A stretch of 64,000 bases of DNA from Planctobacterium marinum (GTDB taxonomy: Bacteria > Pseudomonadota > Gammaproteobacteria > Enterobacterales > Alteromonadaceae), in the NCBI RefSeq assembly GCF_036322805.1, contig NZ_AP027272.1:4340001-4404000 (forward strand), written 5' to 3'. Shown here one piece after another: positions 1 to 6,572 of this stretch. The position numbers were made by a program, and so were the translations under genes. The notes below the pieces were generated by a model. That model made no database searches and was not told the DNA's origin. It saw only the letters and a program-made list of their open reading frames with translations. How positions within the stretch are numbered: the stretch's first letter is position 1; the number at the start of each line of letters is the position of its first letter.

Positions 1-1204
1 GGCCGCTACTTTCACCGGTCTGCGTGTATAAAGTGGAGTTACGCCATAGCTGAATAACTGCGTCAGTCTGATAGTCTTCGGTAAATTTGTCGAACCGCTC
101 ACCAGCAATACTCAAGCTCGCCGATTTAACTGCGTCTGGCGCTACATCCATTAAACGCAGTGCAAACCCGTTAGCATTAGACGCCCCTCTGGCATCGATA
201 AAGCCGCTGATTTTTAGTCCAGAAATCCCGCCTTGTGCACTGTAAATGGTTTGCAAACGCTCACGAATAACCAGGTCGTTCATGTCGTAATCACCCAGTT
301 TGGGCCAATTGTCTTCATAAGCTAAAGTTACCCAGTCCTGCTGACTAGGGTAGTAACTGCTGTAAGCCTTGCGATAATCATTGGGAAACTCGTCTTGCTC
401 ATCAGCGACACCATCTGCATCACTATCATTGACTTTGGGCATTGTCACCAATGTATCTTTTTGAATGGCAGTACTTGGTGTAGCTTTCACGCTAAATACA
501 GCATCATTGAAGTCATTGTCCCCCCAAGTGCGTGGTAAATCCTCAAACCCCATAATGACCTCCTGTACTTCTTCATCATAAAGTAATACCACGTGCTGAC
601 GCAGTTCGGCAGTGTGTTCAGGATTGAGATCGCTGAGGGAGTAGTAGTAAGGAATGCGGTTATCTTTCACCCCAGTCCACCATGAATAACCATTGGCGGC
701 GATGAAAAAGCCGATTGTGGTGCCCGCGGTAAATTCACCAATATTCACTCGATGGCCCGTTGCCATGTGTGGATAAGAGAGGTTAGGAAACACAATAGTC
801 ACGTCCACATCCTCTTTTCTGGTGGGCGGATTACCCGTGGGATAGCTGAAGAAGCCGAAGGCATTTTTGTACCCGGCTCCTTCATGCAAGAAGGTTACAT
901 AAACCTCGGCTGTTTCAGTCAAGGTGATAGTCGAGCCGGTGTCATCAGTTAAAAACGCTTCGTTTATTTTGGACTCTGGTAGTGCGTTGTTAATACGTTG
1001 AAAAAAATCAGCAGAGTATTCTTCTCGTGCCCAAATCATGTTCTGTGGTTTTCCGGTGTTTTGGTTGTAACCCACTGGCCAGTTTTGCCCAGACAAGAAT
1101 TGCCACTGATAAACCCCATTAATCATTTCTGAGGCACGTGGCATCGATGTAATCAGCGATCCCAACATCATGGTGGCGATAAACATAGCGGTAGATTTTC
1201 GCAT
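1..1204 (-). CDS. LruC/DUF4114 domain exported protein (partial, C-terminus off the left edge)
   Basis: The reading frame opens at an ATG at 1204 with a GGAG ribosome site about 9 bases upstream and stays open to base 1, so the C-terminus is missing. The protein begins MRKSTAMFIATMMLGSLI, a signal peptide with likely cleavage after PRAS. A central stretch, GFEDLPRTWGDNDFNDAVF, is the hallmark of the DUF4114 fold. It is followed by an acidic Asp-rich segment (NDSDADGVADEQDEFPNDY, a calcium-binding type-3 repeat) and by YEDNWPKLGDYDMNDLVI, typical of the LruC domain. Proteins of this family are secreted or surface-located in Vibrio and Alteromonas relatives; their function is not established. 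It is transcribed away from the EPS locus, so any functional link is only positional. Confidence 0.8.
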   Translation of the reverse strand, partial: MRKSTAMFIATMMLGSLITSMPRASEMINGVYQWQFLSGQNWPVGYNQNTGKPQNMIWAREEYSADFFQRINNALPESKINEAFLTDDTGSTITLTETAEVYVTFLHEGAGYKNAFGFFSYPTGNPPTRKEDVDVTIVFPNLSYPHMATGHRVNIGEFTAGTTIGFFIAANGYSWWTGVKDNRIPYYYSLSDLNPEHTAELRQHVVLLYDEEVQEVIMGFEDLPRTWGDNDFNDAVFSVKATPSTAIQKDTLVTMPKVNDSDADGVADEQDEFPNDYRKAYSSYYPSQQDWVTLAYEDNWPKLGDYDMNDLVIRERLQTIYSAQGGISGLKISGFIDARGASNANGFALRLMDVAPDAVKSASLSIAGERFDKFTEDYQTDAVIQLWRNSTLYTQTGESSG

Positions 1205-1324
1205 TTCTGTTTCTCCAGTTATTTTCTGTCATGACTAGAGCGAGGACCATGCCAAACCTGAATAAACAATAAAATTCAATGGCTTATGTATTTTTAGAGA
1301 AAACTTCTAGAGAGAATTTTTGCA

Positions 1325-1434
1325 TTTCGCATTGCAAATCGAGGATTTTTCGCAAAATGGCGAGACTTTTCTCTGCTCAAAAAGTGCCAGTACCCGCCAA
1401 AAGCTAATAAAACGTACCTGGCCCGTTTCGTGCG
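1325..1434 (+). promoter_or_regulatory. Putative sigma-54 promoter P1 with upstream dyads
   Basis: CTGGCCCGTTTCGTGCG at 1418-1434 has the GG-N10-GC spacing of a -24/-12 promoter (consensus YTGGCACGNNNNTTGCW) and lies 41 bases before the ATG at 1476. Two TTCGCA-containing sites lie upstream: TTTCGCATTGCAAAT at 1325-1339 and TTCGCAAAATGGCGA at 1349-1363. They resemble sites upstream of three other GG-N10-GC sequences in this locus and are candidate enhancer sites for the NtrC-type activator encoded at 18584-20044. This is inference from pattern; the -12 element (GTGC) is imperfect. Confidence 0.5.
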
Positions 1435-1475
1435 TAATAGAGCAAACACAGTGATAAATTCGGAGTTACGGCAAC

Positions 1476-2228
1476 ATGCAACATGCCACCGAACAAAAGA
1501 ACATGATGGTGTTTTCTATCGCCCTTAATGGCTATCAGTGGTTGTATCGCCACTGTATCAATAGCCATCGCGAATACGCAGACAGAATTAATGCTGAGTA
1601 CGTTTGCGTGTCTCGCCCCAGATTTACGTCGATGGGCATTGAATGCTGTTGGTTGAAGCTACTCCTTCTCAGAGAGGCATTAAATAAGGGATACCAATGG
1701 GTCTTGTTTATTGATGCCGACGCCTACGTACAACAAGAAGCTCCCGATATCCGTTTACACGCAGACGAAGCGAAAAGTATCTATATGGCAAATGGAAAGA
1801 CAGGTCGGTTTAACTCGGGTGTTATTTTGTTACGCAACGGGAAACCAGCAAAACAATTCATCGATGAGGTGATTGCATCAAAAGGACAACCCTTAGCCAA
1901 AGCACATCAAGTGGGCTGGGGCGAAAATGGTTATATTATTCAAGCCGCCGCTGCAAATCCTCATGTCGCCAGATTACCACTTCAGTGGAATAATACCTGG
2001 CAACCGGACCTGGCTGATCATATCCGACACTTTAATCACGGTGTGATGCGCAACCAAAATCCACACTACCAGTTTTACAACCTGATACACCGGTATCTGG
2101 CCAAATTTACCAGAGCCATGAACACACTACGCTCAAGTGTTGATAACTTGTCATCTCACAATGATGTTGAATCAACCCTGTTAAAGCTCTTTACCCGCAC
2201 ACAAAAAGTCTATCCGCAATTTTTCTGA
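1476..2228 (+). CDS. Glycosyltransferase, GT-A fold (GMA12/MNN10-like)
   Basis: A 250-residue soluble protein with a DxD-type metal/nucleotide-sugar site in VLFIDADAYV (about residues 76-85). Downstream are a glycine- and asparagine-containing acceptor region (TGRFNSGVILLRNG) and WGENGYI, the layout of the galactosyl transferase GMA12/MNN10 group of GT-A enzymes. No membrane segment or signal peptide is visible, so it should act on the cytoplasmic face. It is the first gene of the EPS locus, preceded by its own promoter-like sequence and separated by about 200 bases from the next unit. The sugar donor and acceptor cannot be told. The C-terminal 60 residues are not recognised. Confidence 0.7.
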   Translation: MQHATEQKNMMVFSIALNGYQWLYRHCINSHREYADRINAEYVCVSRPRFTSMGIECCWLKLLLLREALNKGYQWVLFIDADAYVQQEAPDIRLHADEAKSIYMANGKTGRFNSGVILLRNGKPAKQFIDEVIASKGQPLAKAHQVGWGENGYIIQAAAANPHVARLPLQWNNTWQPDLADHIRHFNHGVMRNQNPHYQFYNLIHRYLAKFTRAMNTLRSSVDNLSSHNDVESTLLKLFTRTQKVYPQFF

Positions 2229-2270
2229 TAACAATCGAAAACTCCACTGCCAATGTTTTTCAAAATAAAA

Positions 2271-2383
2271 ATGCAAATTGAAAAAGAGATCGAAAAAAGC
2301 ATTGCAATTTGCAAATCAACAATAACAAAAAAACAACATTTACCTTAATTTTCAATCACTTAAAAACTGGCACAGCTTAAGCA
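2271..2383 (+). promoter_or_regulatory. Putative sigma-54 promoter P2 with upstream dyads
   Basis: CTGGCACAGCTTAAGCA at 2367-2383 has a perfect -24 box and the correct GG-N10-GC spacing, but AAGC in place of TTGC at -12. It lies 50 bases before the ATG at 2434. Upstream, ATGCAAATTG at 2271-2280 and GCATTGCAATTTGCAAATC at 2299-2317 repeat the TTGCA-N3-TGCAA dyad found before the other GG-N10-GC sequences of the locus. Confidence 0.5.
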
Positions 2384-2433
2384 ATATCTTTTTCAAGCTC
2401 ACCACATAATGAAGTTTGAACAGGAGAATGGTC

Positions 2434-3717
2434 ATGAGCAACACTCACTCTCAAAGCAGACACAACACAAATCAGGTCAGTCTGTTGCTACGTGCTACAG
2501 AATGCAGTTTTTCGATGCTGGTGCTTGTATTGGTTTCACCTCTAATGGCCATCAATGCATTATTGGCCGTCTTGCGCGGCGAAAACGTCACCAAAGAACA
2601 GCATAAAATTGATGCACTTGGCCGCCGCGTGACATTCAAACACTTCAATTGCGGCGTATTAAAATCTAGTCCGGTACTTTGGCAGGTGTTAAAAGGCGAC
2701 TTACACTTCTGTGGCGCGACTTGTGAGCACAGAGTCAGCAACGACACACTATCTCGACTTGACTCAAAAAAGCTGCCTTCTGGGCTTGTTAGTTTACATG
2801 CCTTACACAGCCGTAGTGGCCTGGCAATTAGCTGTCCCGATAGCCTTTATCAAAAGCAAGCGGCCATGAGTTCTCTAAAACTGACTGGATTGCTGGTGCG
2901 CTTTGCTTTCAACGCTGTATTCTATCGCAGCGATGAGTTGGCAAGCCCGGCTCGACTACCTCTGTACGGTTTAAACATCAACAATACCCAGATGGAAAAA
3001 GCGATTGCCTGGTTCACCGACGGTACGTTTTTCCGCGGTATCAAGCGCAGTAGCTTAAATCTGCAGCGTCCCAAAATCAGTTTCTTTGTTAATGCTAACT
3101 CTGTGAACCTGGCACAGCGCAACCCGGAATTCAAAGCCGCCCTGAAAAAAGCCGACTGTTTGTTTGGCGATGGCTCAGGCATCCGCGTCGCTGCTCGCTC
3201 TCGTCAATTGAAATTGCTAGACAACATTAATGGTACCGACGTGTTACCGCTTTTGTGTAAAGCCATGCAACAACAAAACAAACGTCTGTTTTTACTTGGC
3301 GCCAAACCCGGCATCGCACAAAAGATGGCAGACAATATGAAAAAACTGTTCCCCGAGCTGGAAATCAGCGGTGTGCAACACGGTTATTTCGCCCCGTCTC
3401 AAAACAACGACATCATCCAGCATATCAACAGCAGTAAAACAGATGTGTTGTTGGTGGCGCAAGGCTCACCGCTACAAGAAACCTGGGTGATTGATAACGC
3501 CGCCAAATTAGATTGCGAATCCGTTTTAGCTGTTGGCGGACTATTCGACTTTTATTCCGGAGAGATCACACGTGCCCCCATGTGGATGCGTGAAACCGGG
3601 CTGGAATGGGTATGGCGCTTAATGCAAGAACCCGTTACTAAATTTAACCGCTACGTCATTGGCGTACCGGAGTTCATGTTTCGTACTTTCGTTTTAAAAC
3701 AAGCTAATCAGGAGTAA
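2434..3717 (+). CDS. WecG/TagA/CpsF-family glycosyltransferase with an N-terminal degenerate phosphoglycosyl transferase domain
   Basis: 427 residues from the ATG at 2434, chosen because CAGGAG at 2421-2426 gives a 7-base spacing; ATG 2428 is too close. The C-terminal ~240 residues are a GT26 (WecG/TagA) domain: NSVNLAQRNPEF, the GDGSGI nucleotide-sugar loop, LLGAKPGIAQKMA, and GLEWVWRLMQEP near the end. GT26 enzymes add the second sugar to a lipid-linked monosaccharide. The first ~180 residues align by eye with a bacterial sugar transferase: a hydrophobic helix ending in SPLMAINALLAV, then LGRRVTFKHF (compare NGRRFHCYKF in the next gene), VLKGDLHFCG (compare VLKGDMMLIG), then LTGLLVRF. The catalytic Asp-Glu just before the VLKGD motif is Lys-Ser here, so this domain should be catalytically dead. 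It sits 4 bases before the intact enzyme. Confidence 0.8.
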   Translation: MSNTHSQSRHNTNQVSLLLRATECSFSMLVLVLVSPLMAINALLAVLRGENVTKEQHKIDALGRRVTFKHFNCGVLKSSPVLWQVLKGDLHFCGATCEHRVSNDTLSRLDSKKLPSGLVSLHALHSRSGLAISCPDSLYQKQAAMSSLKLTGLLVRFAFNAVFYRSDELASPARLPLYGLNINNTQMEKAIAWFTDGTFFRGIKRSSLNLQRPKISFFVNANSVNLAQRNPEFKAALKKADCLFGDGSGIRVAARSRQLKLLDNINGTDVLPLLCKAMQQQNKRLFLLGAKPGIAQKMADNMKKLFPELEISGVQHGYFAPSQNNDIIQHINSSKTDVLLVAQGSPLQETWVIDNAAKLDCESVLAVGGLFDFYSGEITRAPMWMRETGLEWVWRLMQEPVTKFNRYVIGVPEFMFRTFVLKQANQE

Positions 3718-3721
3718 CACT

Positions 3722-4411
3722 ATGAATAATTTAGCTTTAAATCGTATGGTTGCCATGCTGTTCATGGTGCCACAAAATGTAACTCAACAATCCAAAGCAG
3801 CGCGTTTCGGTCACAAAGGCATACCCGTGATTTTACAACAATCAGCCGCAGCCTTAGGTTTACTGGTAATATCGCCGTTACTGCTGCTGACCATGTTGTT
3901 TATCCGCATGGAAAGCCAGGGCCCGGTATTTTTCACCCAAGTTCGGGTGGGCGAAAACGGTCGCCGTTTCCATTGTTATAAGTTCCGTTCAATGTACTTA
4001 AAAACCGATCCAAAATATCGCGAGCCTGAGCCGAGTGATAGCGACCGTGAAGGGGTGTGTAAGAAGTACTATAACGATCCACGCATTACCCGCGTAGGCA
4101 AGTTCATTCGTAAATACAGCATCGATGAACTGCCACAACTACTTAATGTCTTAAAAGGTGACATGATGCTAATTGGCCCACGCCCCCATCTGACCACTGA
4201 GTATGACAATTACGACCGCAATATCATGCCTCGTTTATACTGCAAACCCGGTTTAACAGGCTTATGGCAAGTTAACGGCCGAGCCGACACGGATTTTGAG
4301 CAGCAGTTGCAGTTCGATAAAGATTACATTCAGCAACAAAGCATCTGGCTGGATATTAAAATCCTGCTGGCTACCGTTCCGGCCGTATTGGGAGCCAAAG
4401 GCGCTTATTAA
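3722..4411 (+). CDS. Undecaprenyl-phosphate sugar phosphotransferase (monotopic phosphoglycosyl transferase)
   Basis: 229 residues, ATG preceded by GGAGTAACACT. One hydrophobic re-entrant helix (AAALGLLVISPLLLLTML, about 38-55) is followed by the family's conserved blocks: GPVFFTQVRVGENGRRF, YKFRSMY, the catalytic Asp-Glu in SIDELPQLLNVLKGD, IGPRPH and KPGLTGLWQVNGR. The family transfers a sugar-1-phosphate from a UDP-sugar to undecaprenyl phosphate at the inner membrane and thereby starts a repeat unit. It is the short form, without the four-helix N-terminal module of WcaJ-type enzymes. It is co-transcribed with the WecG-type gene 4 bases upstream, so the two probably build the first two sugars of the polymer. 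A terminator overlaps its stop codon. Confidence 0.88.
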   Translation: MNNLALNRMVAMLFMVPQNVTQQSKAARFGHKGIPVILQQSAAALGLLVISPLLLLTMLFIRMESQGPVFFTQVRVGENGRRFHCYKFRSMYLKTDPKYREPEPSDSDREGVCKKYYNDPRITRVGKFIRKYSIDELPQLLNVLKGDMMLIGPRPHLTTEYDNYDRNIMPRLYCKPGLTGLWQVNGRADTDFEQQLQFDKDYIQQQSIWLDIKILLATVPAVLGAKGAY

Positions 4412-4422
4412 CAGCGCCTTTT
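4397..4422 (+). terminator. Rho-independent terminator overlapping the stop codon
   Basis: AAAGGCGCT (4397-4405) pairs perfectly with AGCGCCTTT (4413-4421) around a 7-base loop that contains the TAA stop of the sugar transferase. Four T follow. It closes the short unit starting at P2. Confidence 0.7.
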
Positions 4423-4472
4423 AGGTTTGAGTTTACTCGGACAGCGGTGCTGGGACCTACCTCCTTTTCCTT

Positions 4473-4516
4473 TGTCCGGCTAAAGCCGAACCTACACATT
4501 CTGTAGGTTCGGCTTT
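4473..4516. repeat. Dispersed palindrome, copy 1 (REP-like)
   Basis: AAAGCCGAACCTACA (4482-4496) and its exact reverse complement (4502-4516) form a 15-bp stem with a 5-base loop and no T-run after it. The left part, TGTCCGGCTAAAGCCGAACC plus TA (4473-4494), recurs identically at 6369-6390. This suggests a dispersed extragenic repeat rather than a terminator. Confidence 0.6.
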
Positions 4517-4720
4517 CGCCTCAGGGGTCCCTACAATTATTTAAATTTTTGTCTGTCCACTATCCATTGAAATTGAATTTATACTTATAAATTCATAGGG
4601 TTAATTAATTACAGTGCTTTTCCAATAAGTTGAGATACTCAGAATAAGTGTGCTAACGAAGTCTATTATTGTCGTTTCGTATAGAAGTGAATAAAACGCC
4701 CCATTTCACCTCATGAAGCG

Positions 4721-5017
4721 CCATTGAAAAACGTTAAGTGATTTTCCGGGATGAAAATCAAGTCATGCCTAAGCATGGACGCGCATCGTGACGACGGAAA
4801 CTTGTAGTTTTTCAATGGATTAAGCGTAATGCGGGGAGCCTTTTTCTTTCGCATACGGTTTCTTTTTGGCAAAAAGACAAATTCATCGGGAATGAATTTG
4901 GACAGCTTTAGCTGTCTTCAGGGAAATACAAGGATGTATTTCACAAATGGTATGTGGACCAAAGGGATTTGGTTCAGAAAAGCCATGGATGGCGTTAATG
5001 TCTTTTTTTGCAGGGAG
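4721..5017 (+). repeat. Multi-hairpin GGA-loop array 1 (possible CsrA-binding RNA)
   Basis: Non-coding and filled with short perfect inverted repeats. Stems and loops: TGATTTTC/GAAAATCA at 4739-4760 (loop CGGGAT); CATGC/GCATG at 4764-4777; AAATTCAT/ATGAATTT at 4879-4899 (loop CGGGA); GACAGC/GCTGTC at 4901-4916; GAAATACA/TGTATTTC at 4923-4942 (loop AGGA); ACCAAA/TTTGGT at 4958-4973 (loop GGGA); GCCAT/ATGGC at 4982-4993 (loop GG). A 12-bp pair, 4721-4732 with 4807-4818, encloses the first hairpins. AUACAAGGAUGU at 4926-4937 equals the CsrA SELEX consensus RUACARGGAUGU (established for E. coli CsrA). A last hairpin at 5002-5016 is split by the IS element. GGATG occurs three times on this strand and its complement never. 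Whether it is transcribed is unknown. Confidence 0.65.
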
Positions 5018-5057
5018 TGTCCCGTCCTGAAATGTGTTTACACATTTAGGACTTATT

Positions 5058-5459
5058 ATGAGAAACCCAGATAAACAACGCGTTAAACGAACTCAACGTG
5101 ATTACACCTTAGGCTTTAAATTGGCCGTTGTAGCGCAAGTCGAAAAAGGCGACTTCACCTACAAACAAGCTCAAAAGCACTTTGGCATTCAAGGCCGAAG
5201 TACAGTTCTCGTCTGGCTACGAAAGCATGGTAAGCTGGATTGGTCTGAGCCTTTGATGCATTCACTTATGTCTCAATCCAACGAAACACCCGCCCAAAAG
5301 ATTAAGCGTTTAGAACGCGCATTAGCTGATGCTGAACTCAAAATTGATGTTCTGGAAGAGGTAGTAACCCGTGTTGATAACGAGTGTGGGAGTAACTACA
5401 GAAAAAAGTACTACGACAAGCTCTCTGGGCGGGAAAAGTTGAAAAACGAAGAAAGCTAG
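5058..5459 (+). CDS. IS3-family transposase OrfA
   Basis: 133 residues from the ATG at 5058, 40 bases inside the left end of the element. The N-terminal half is a helix-turn-helix of the InsE/orfA type (YTLGFKLAVVAQVEKGDFT, HFGIQGRSTVLVWLRKHG) that binds the element's ends. A leucine-zipper-like helix follows (KRLERALADAELKIDVLEEVV) and mediates multimerisation in this family. The frame overlaps orfB, and AAAAAAG at 5402-5408, read as A AAA AAG in the orfA frame, should allow -1 frameshifting into orfB. OrfA alone normally acts as a regulator of transposition. Confidence 0.88.
   Translation: MRNPDKQRVKRTQRDYTLGFKLAVVAQVEKGDFTYKQAQKHFGIQGRSTVLVWLRKHGKLDWSEPLMHSLMSQSNETPAQKIKRLERALADAELKIDVLEEVVTRVDNECGSNYRKKYYDKLSGREKLKNEES
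5402..5408 (+). other. Programmed -1 frameshift site of the IS element
   Basis: AAAAAAG occurs in the zero frame of orfA as A AAA AAG, the classical slippery heptamer. The -1 frame is open from here through the start of orfB to its stop at 6271, giving an OrfAB fusion of about 404 residues, the active transposase in IS3 elements. Confidence 0.8.
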
Positions 5460-5542
5460 CTCGTTGTTGTCGCCTATTCGGATTTACACCTCAAGGGCTT
5501 TATCAGTGGGTTAAGCGGTTTAACGATAAGCAGCAGAGGCTA

Positions 5543-6271
5543 ATGCCGGTTAAGGACATGGTGCTGTATTGGCGCCAGTACATGCCGCGGATTGGGACTC
5601 GAAAGCTCTACCAACTGATGAAACCAGAGCTTGATAAACTTGGCATTAAGTTGGGGCGTGATGGACTGTTTGATTATTTACGCGCAGAAGGCATGTTGGT
5701 TAAACCCAAACGTAGTTACACAAAAACAACCGACAGCCGTCACTGGATGAAAAAGCACCCGAATCTACTGAAGGACTATCAACCTCAACAGGCTGAGGAT
5801 GTGCTTGTGAGTGATATTACCTACGTGAAGTCAGATGCGGGTACGCACTATTTATCATTAACAACGGATGCATATTCCCGAAAGATAATGGGGTATGAAC
5901 TCAGCGATGAAATGAAAGCAACAGATGTGGTTAAGGCACTCAATATGAGTATCAAGCATAAGTACTATAACCATCCAATGATTCATCACTCAGACCGAGG
6001 AGTGCAATATTGCTCTGAGGAATATCAGGCTGTCCTGAGAAATCACAACATTACTCCATCTATGACCGATGGTTATGATTGCTATCAGAATGCCTTAGCA
6101 GAAAGAATCAATGGCATACTAAAGCAGGAGTTCTTGTTGCATCAGTGCAAGAATAGGCGGGAATTAAAGCAACTCGTGGATGAATCGATATACATCTACA
6201 ATGAGATGAGGCCGCACTTGAGTTTGGGAATGAAAACACCTAACCAGGTGCATTACGAAAAAGGCCGATAG
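5543..6271 (+). CDS. IS3-family transposase OrfB (DDE catalytic domain)
   Basis: 242 residues from the ATG at 5543; the frame is open further upstream past the slippery site, so the main product is probably the OrfAB fusion. It has a HTH_21-like segment (YMPRIGTRKLYQLM) and then the integrase core. The catalytic triad is visible as D in LVSDITYV, D in HHSDRGVQY and E in ALAERING, with 35 residues between the second D and E and Lys seven residues after E. This is the DD(35)E signature of the IS3 family. The end (EMRPHLSLGMKTPNQVH) is the usual C-terminal motif. No inactivating change is seen. Confidence 0.9.
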   Translation: MPVKDMVLYWRQYMPRIGTRKLYQLMKPELDKLGIKLGRDGLFDYLRAEGMLVKPKRSYTKTTDSRHWMKKHPNLLKDYQPQQAEDVLVSDITYVKSDAGTHYLSLTTDAYSRKIMGYELSDEMKATDVVKALNMSIKHKYYNHPMIHHSDRGVQYCSEEYQAVLRNHNITPSMTDGYDCYQNALAERINGILKQEFLLHQCKNRRELKQLVDESIYIYNEMRPHLSLGMKTPNQVHYEKGR

Positions 6272-6368
6272 ATAAAATCTACCGGCCTGCATAAAACGTC
6301 AACGTATTTTAGGACGAGACAGAGCATAAAAAGGCCAGCTGGACAAAGGTGTATGCTTTTACCTCCGC

Positions 6369-6390
6369 TGTCCGGCTAAAGCCGAACCTA
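6369..6390. repeat. Dispersed repeat, copy 2
   Basis: A 22-base stretch identical to 4473-4494 (starts TGTCCGGCTAAAGCC). The second arm of the copy-1 hairpin is absent or diverged here. The two copies flank the hairpin array and the IS element. Confidence 0.6.
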
Positions 6391-6428
6391 AGAATGAACC
6401 TACCACACCCTATTCTCACACCATTCCA

Positions 6429-6535
6429 ATTTGCAAAAACCCCTGATTCTGCAATTGCAAATTGCGAAAACCTTGGTCACTTATAATAAAAACCTCATAC
6501 TTTTCAATAGGATAAAAGTTGGAACGGTTTCTGCT
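6429..6535 (+). promoter_or_regulatory. Putative sigma-54 promoter P3 with upstream dyads
   Basis: TTGGAACGGTTTCTGCT at 6519-6535 fits the -24/-12 pattern (GG-N10-GC) and lies 37 bases before the ATG of the Wza-like gene. Upstream are AATTTGCAAAA from 6429 and TTGCAAATTGCGAA at 6455-6468. The 14-mer is the reverse complement of TTCGCA-AT-TTGCAA and a candidate activator site. This would drive the long polymerisation/export unit 6573-13953. Confidence 0.55.
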
Positions 6536-6572
6536 CTATTGCTGGTAGTTAAATTAAATAGCAGGAATCACC

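Larger units (their letters stand above)
5018..6321 (+). mobile_element. IS3-family insertion sequence, complete (1304 bp)
   Basis: The left end starts TGTCCCGTCCTGAAATGTG and the right end is the imperfect inverted repeat (its reverse complement starts TGTCTCGTCCTAAAATACG); about 19 of 24 positions match. A 3-bp target duplication, GAG, is present at 5015-5017 and 6322-6324. The element holds orfA and orfB in overlapping frames with a slippery heptamer. All parts look intact, so it may be active. The sub-group within IS3 was not determined. Rejoining the flanks restores a hairpin with an AGGGA loop. Confidence 0.9.

Noticed and set aside
4482-4516. Rho-independent terminator at the 15-bp hairpin
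   Set aside because: No T-run follows, a proper terminator already overlaps the stop codon at 4397-4422, and half of the hairpin recurs elsewhere.
4721-5017. CRISPR array
   Set aside because: The hairpins differ in arm sequence and spacing; there is no constant direct repeat and no cas gene.
4829-5074. 81-codon open frame running from array 1 into the IS element
   Set aside because: It reads through the array hairpins and the inverted repeat of the IS, so it was created by the insertion and is not a gene.
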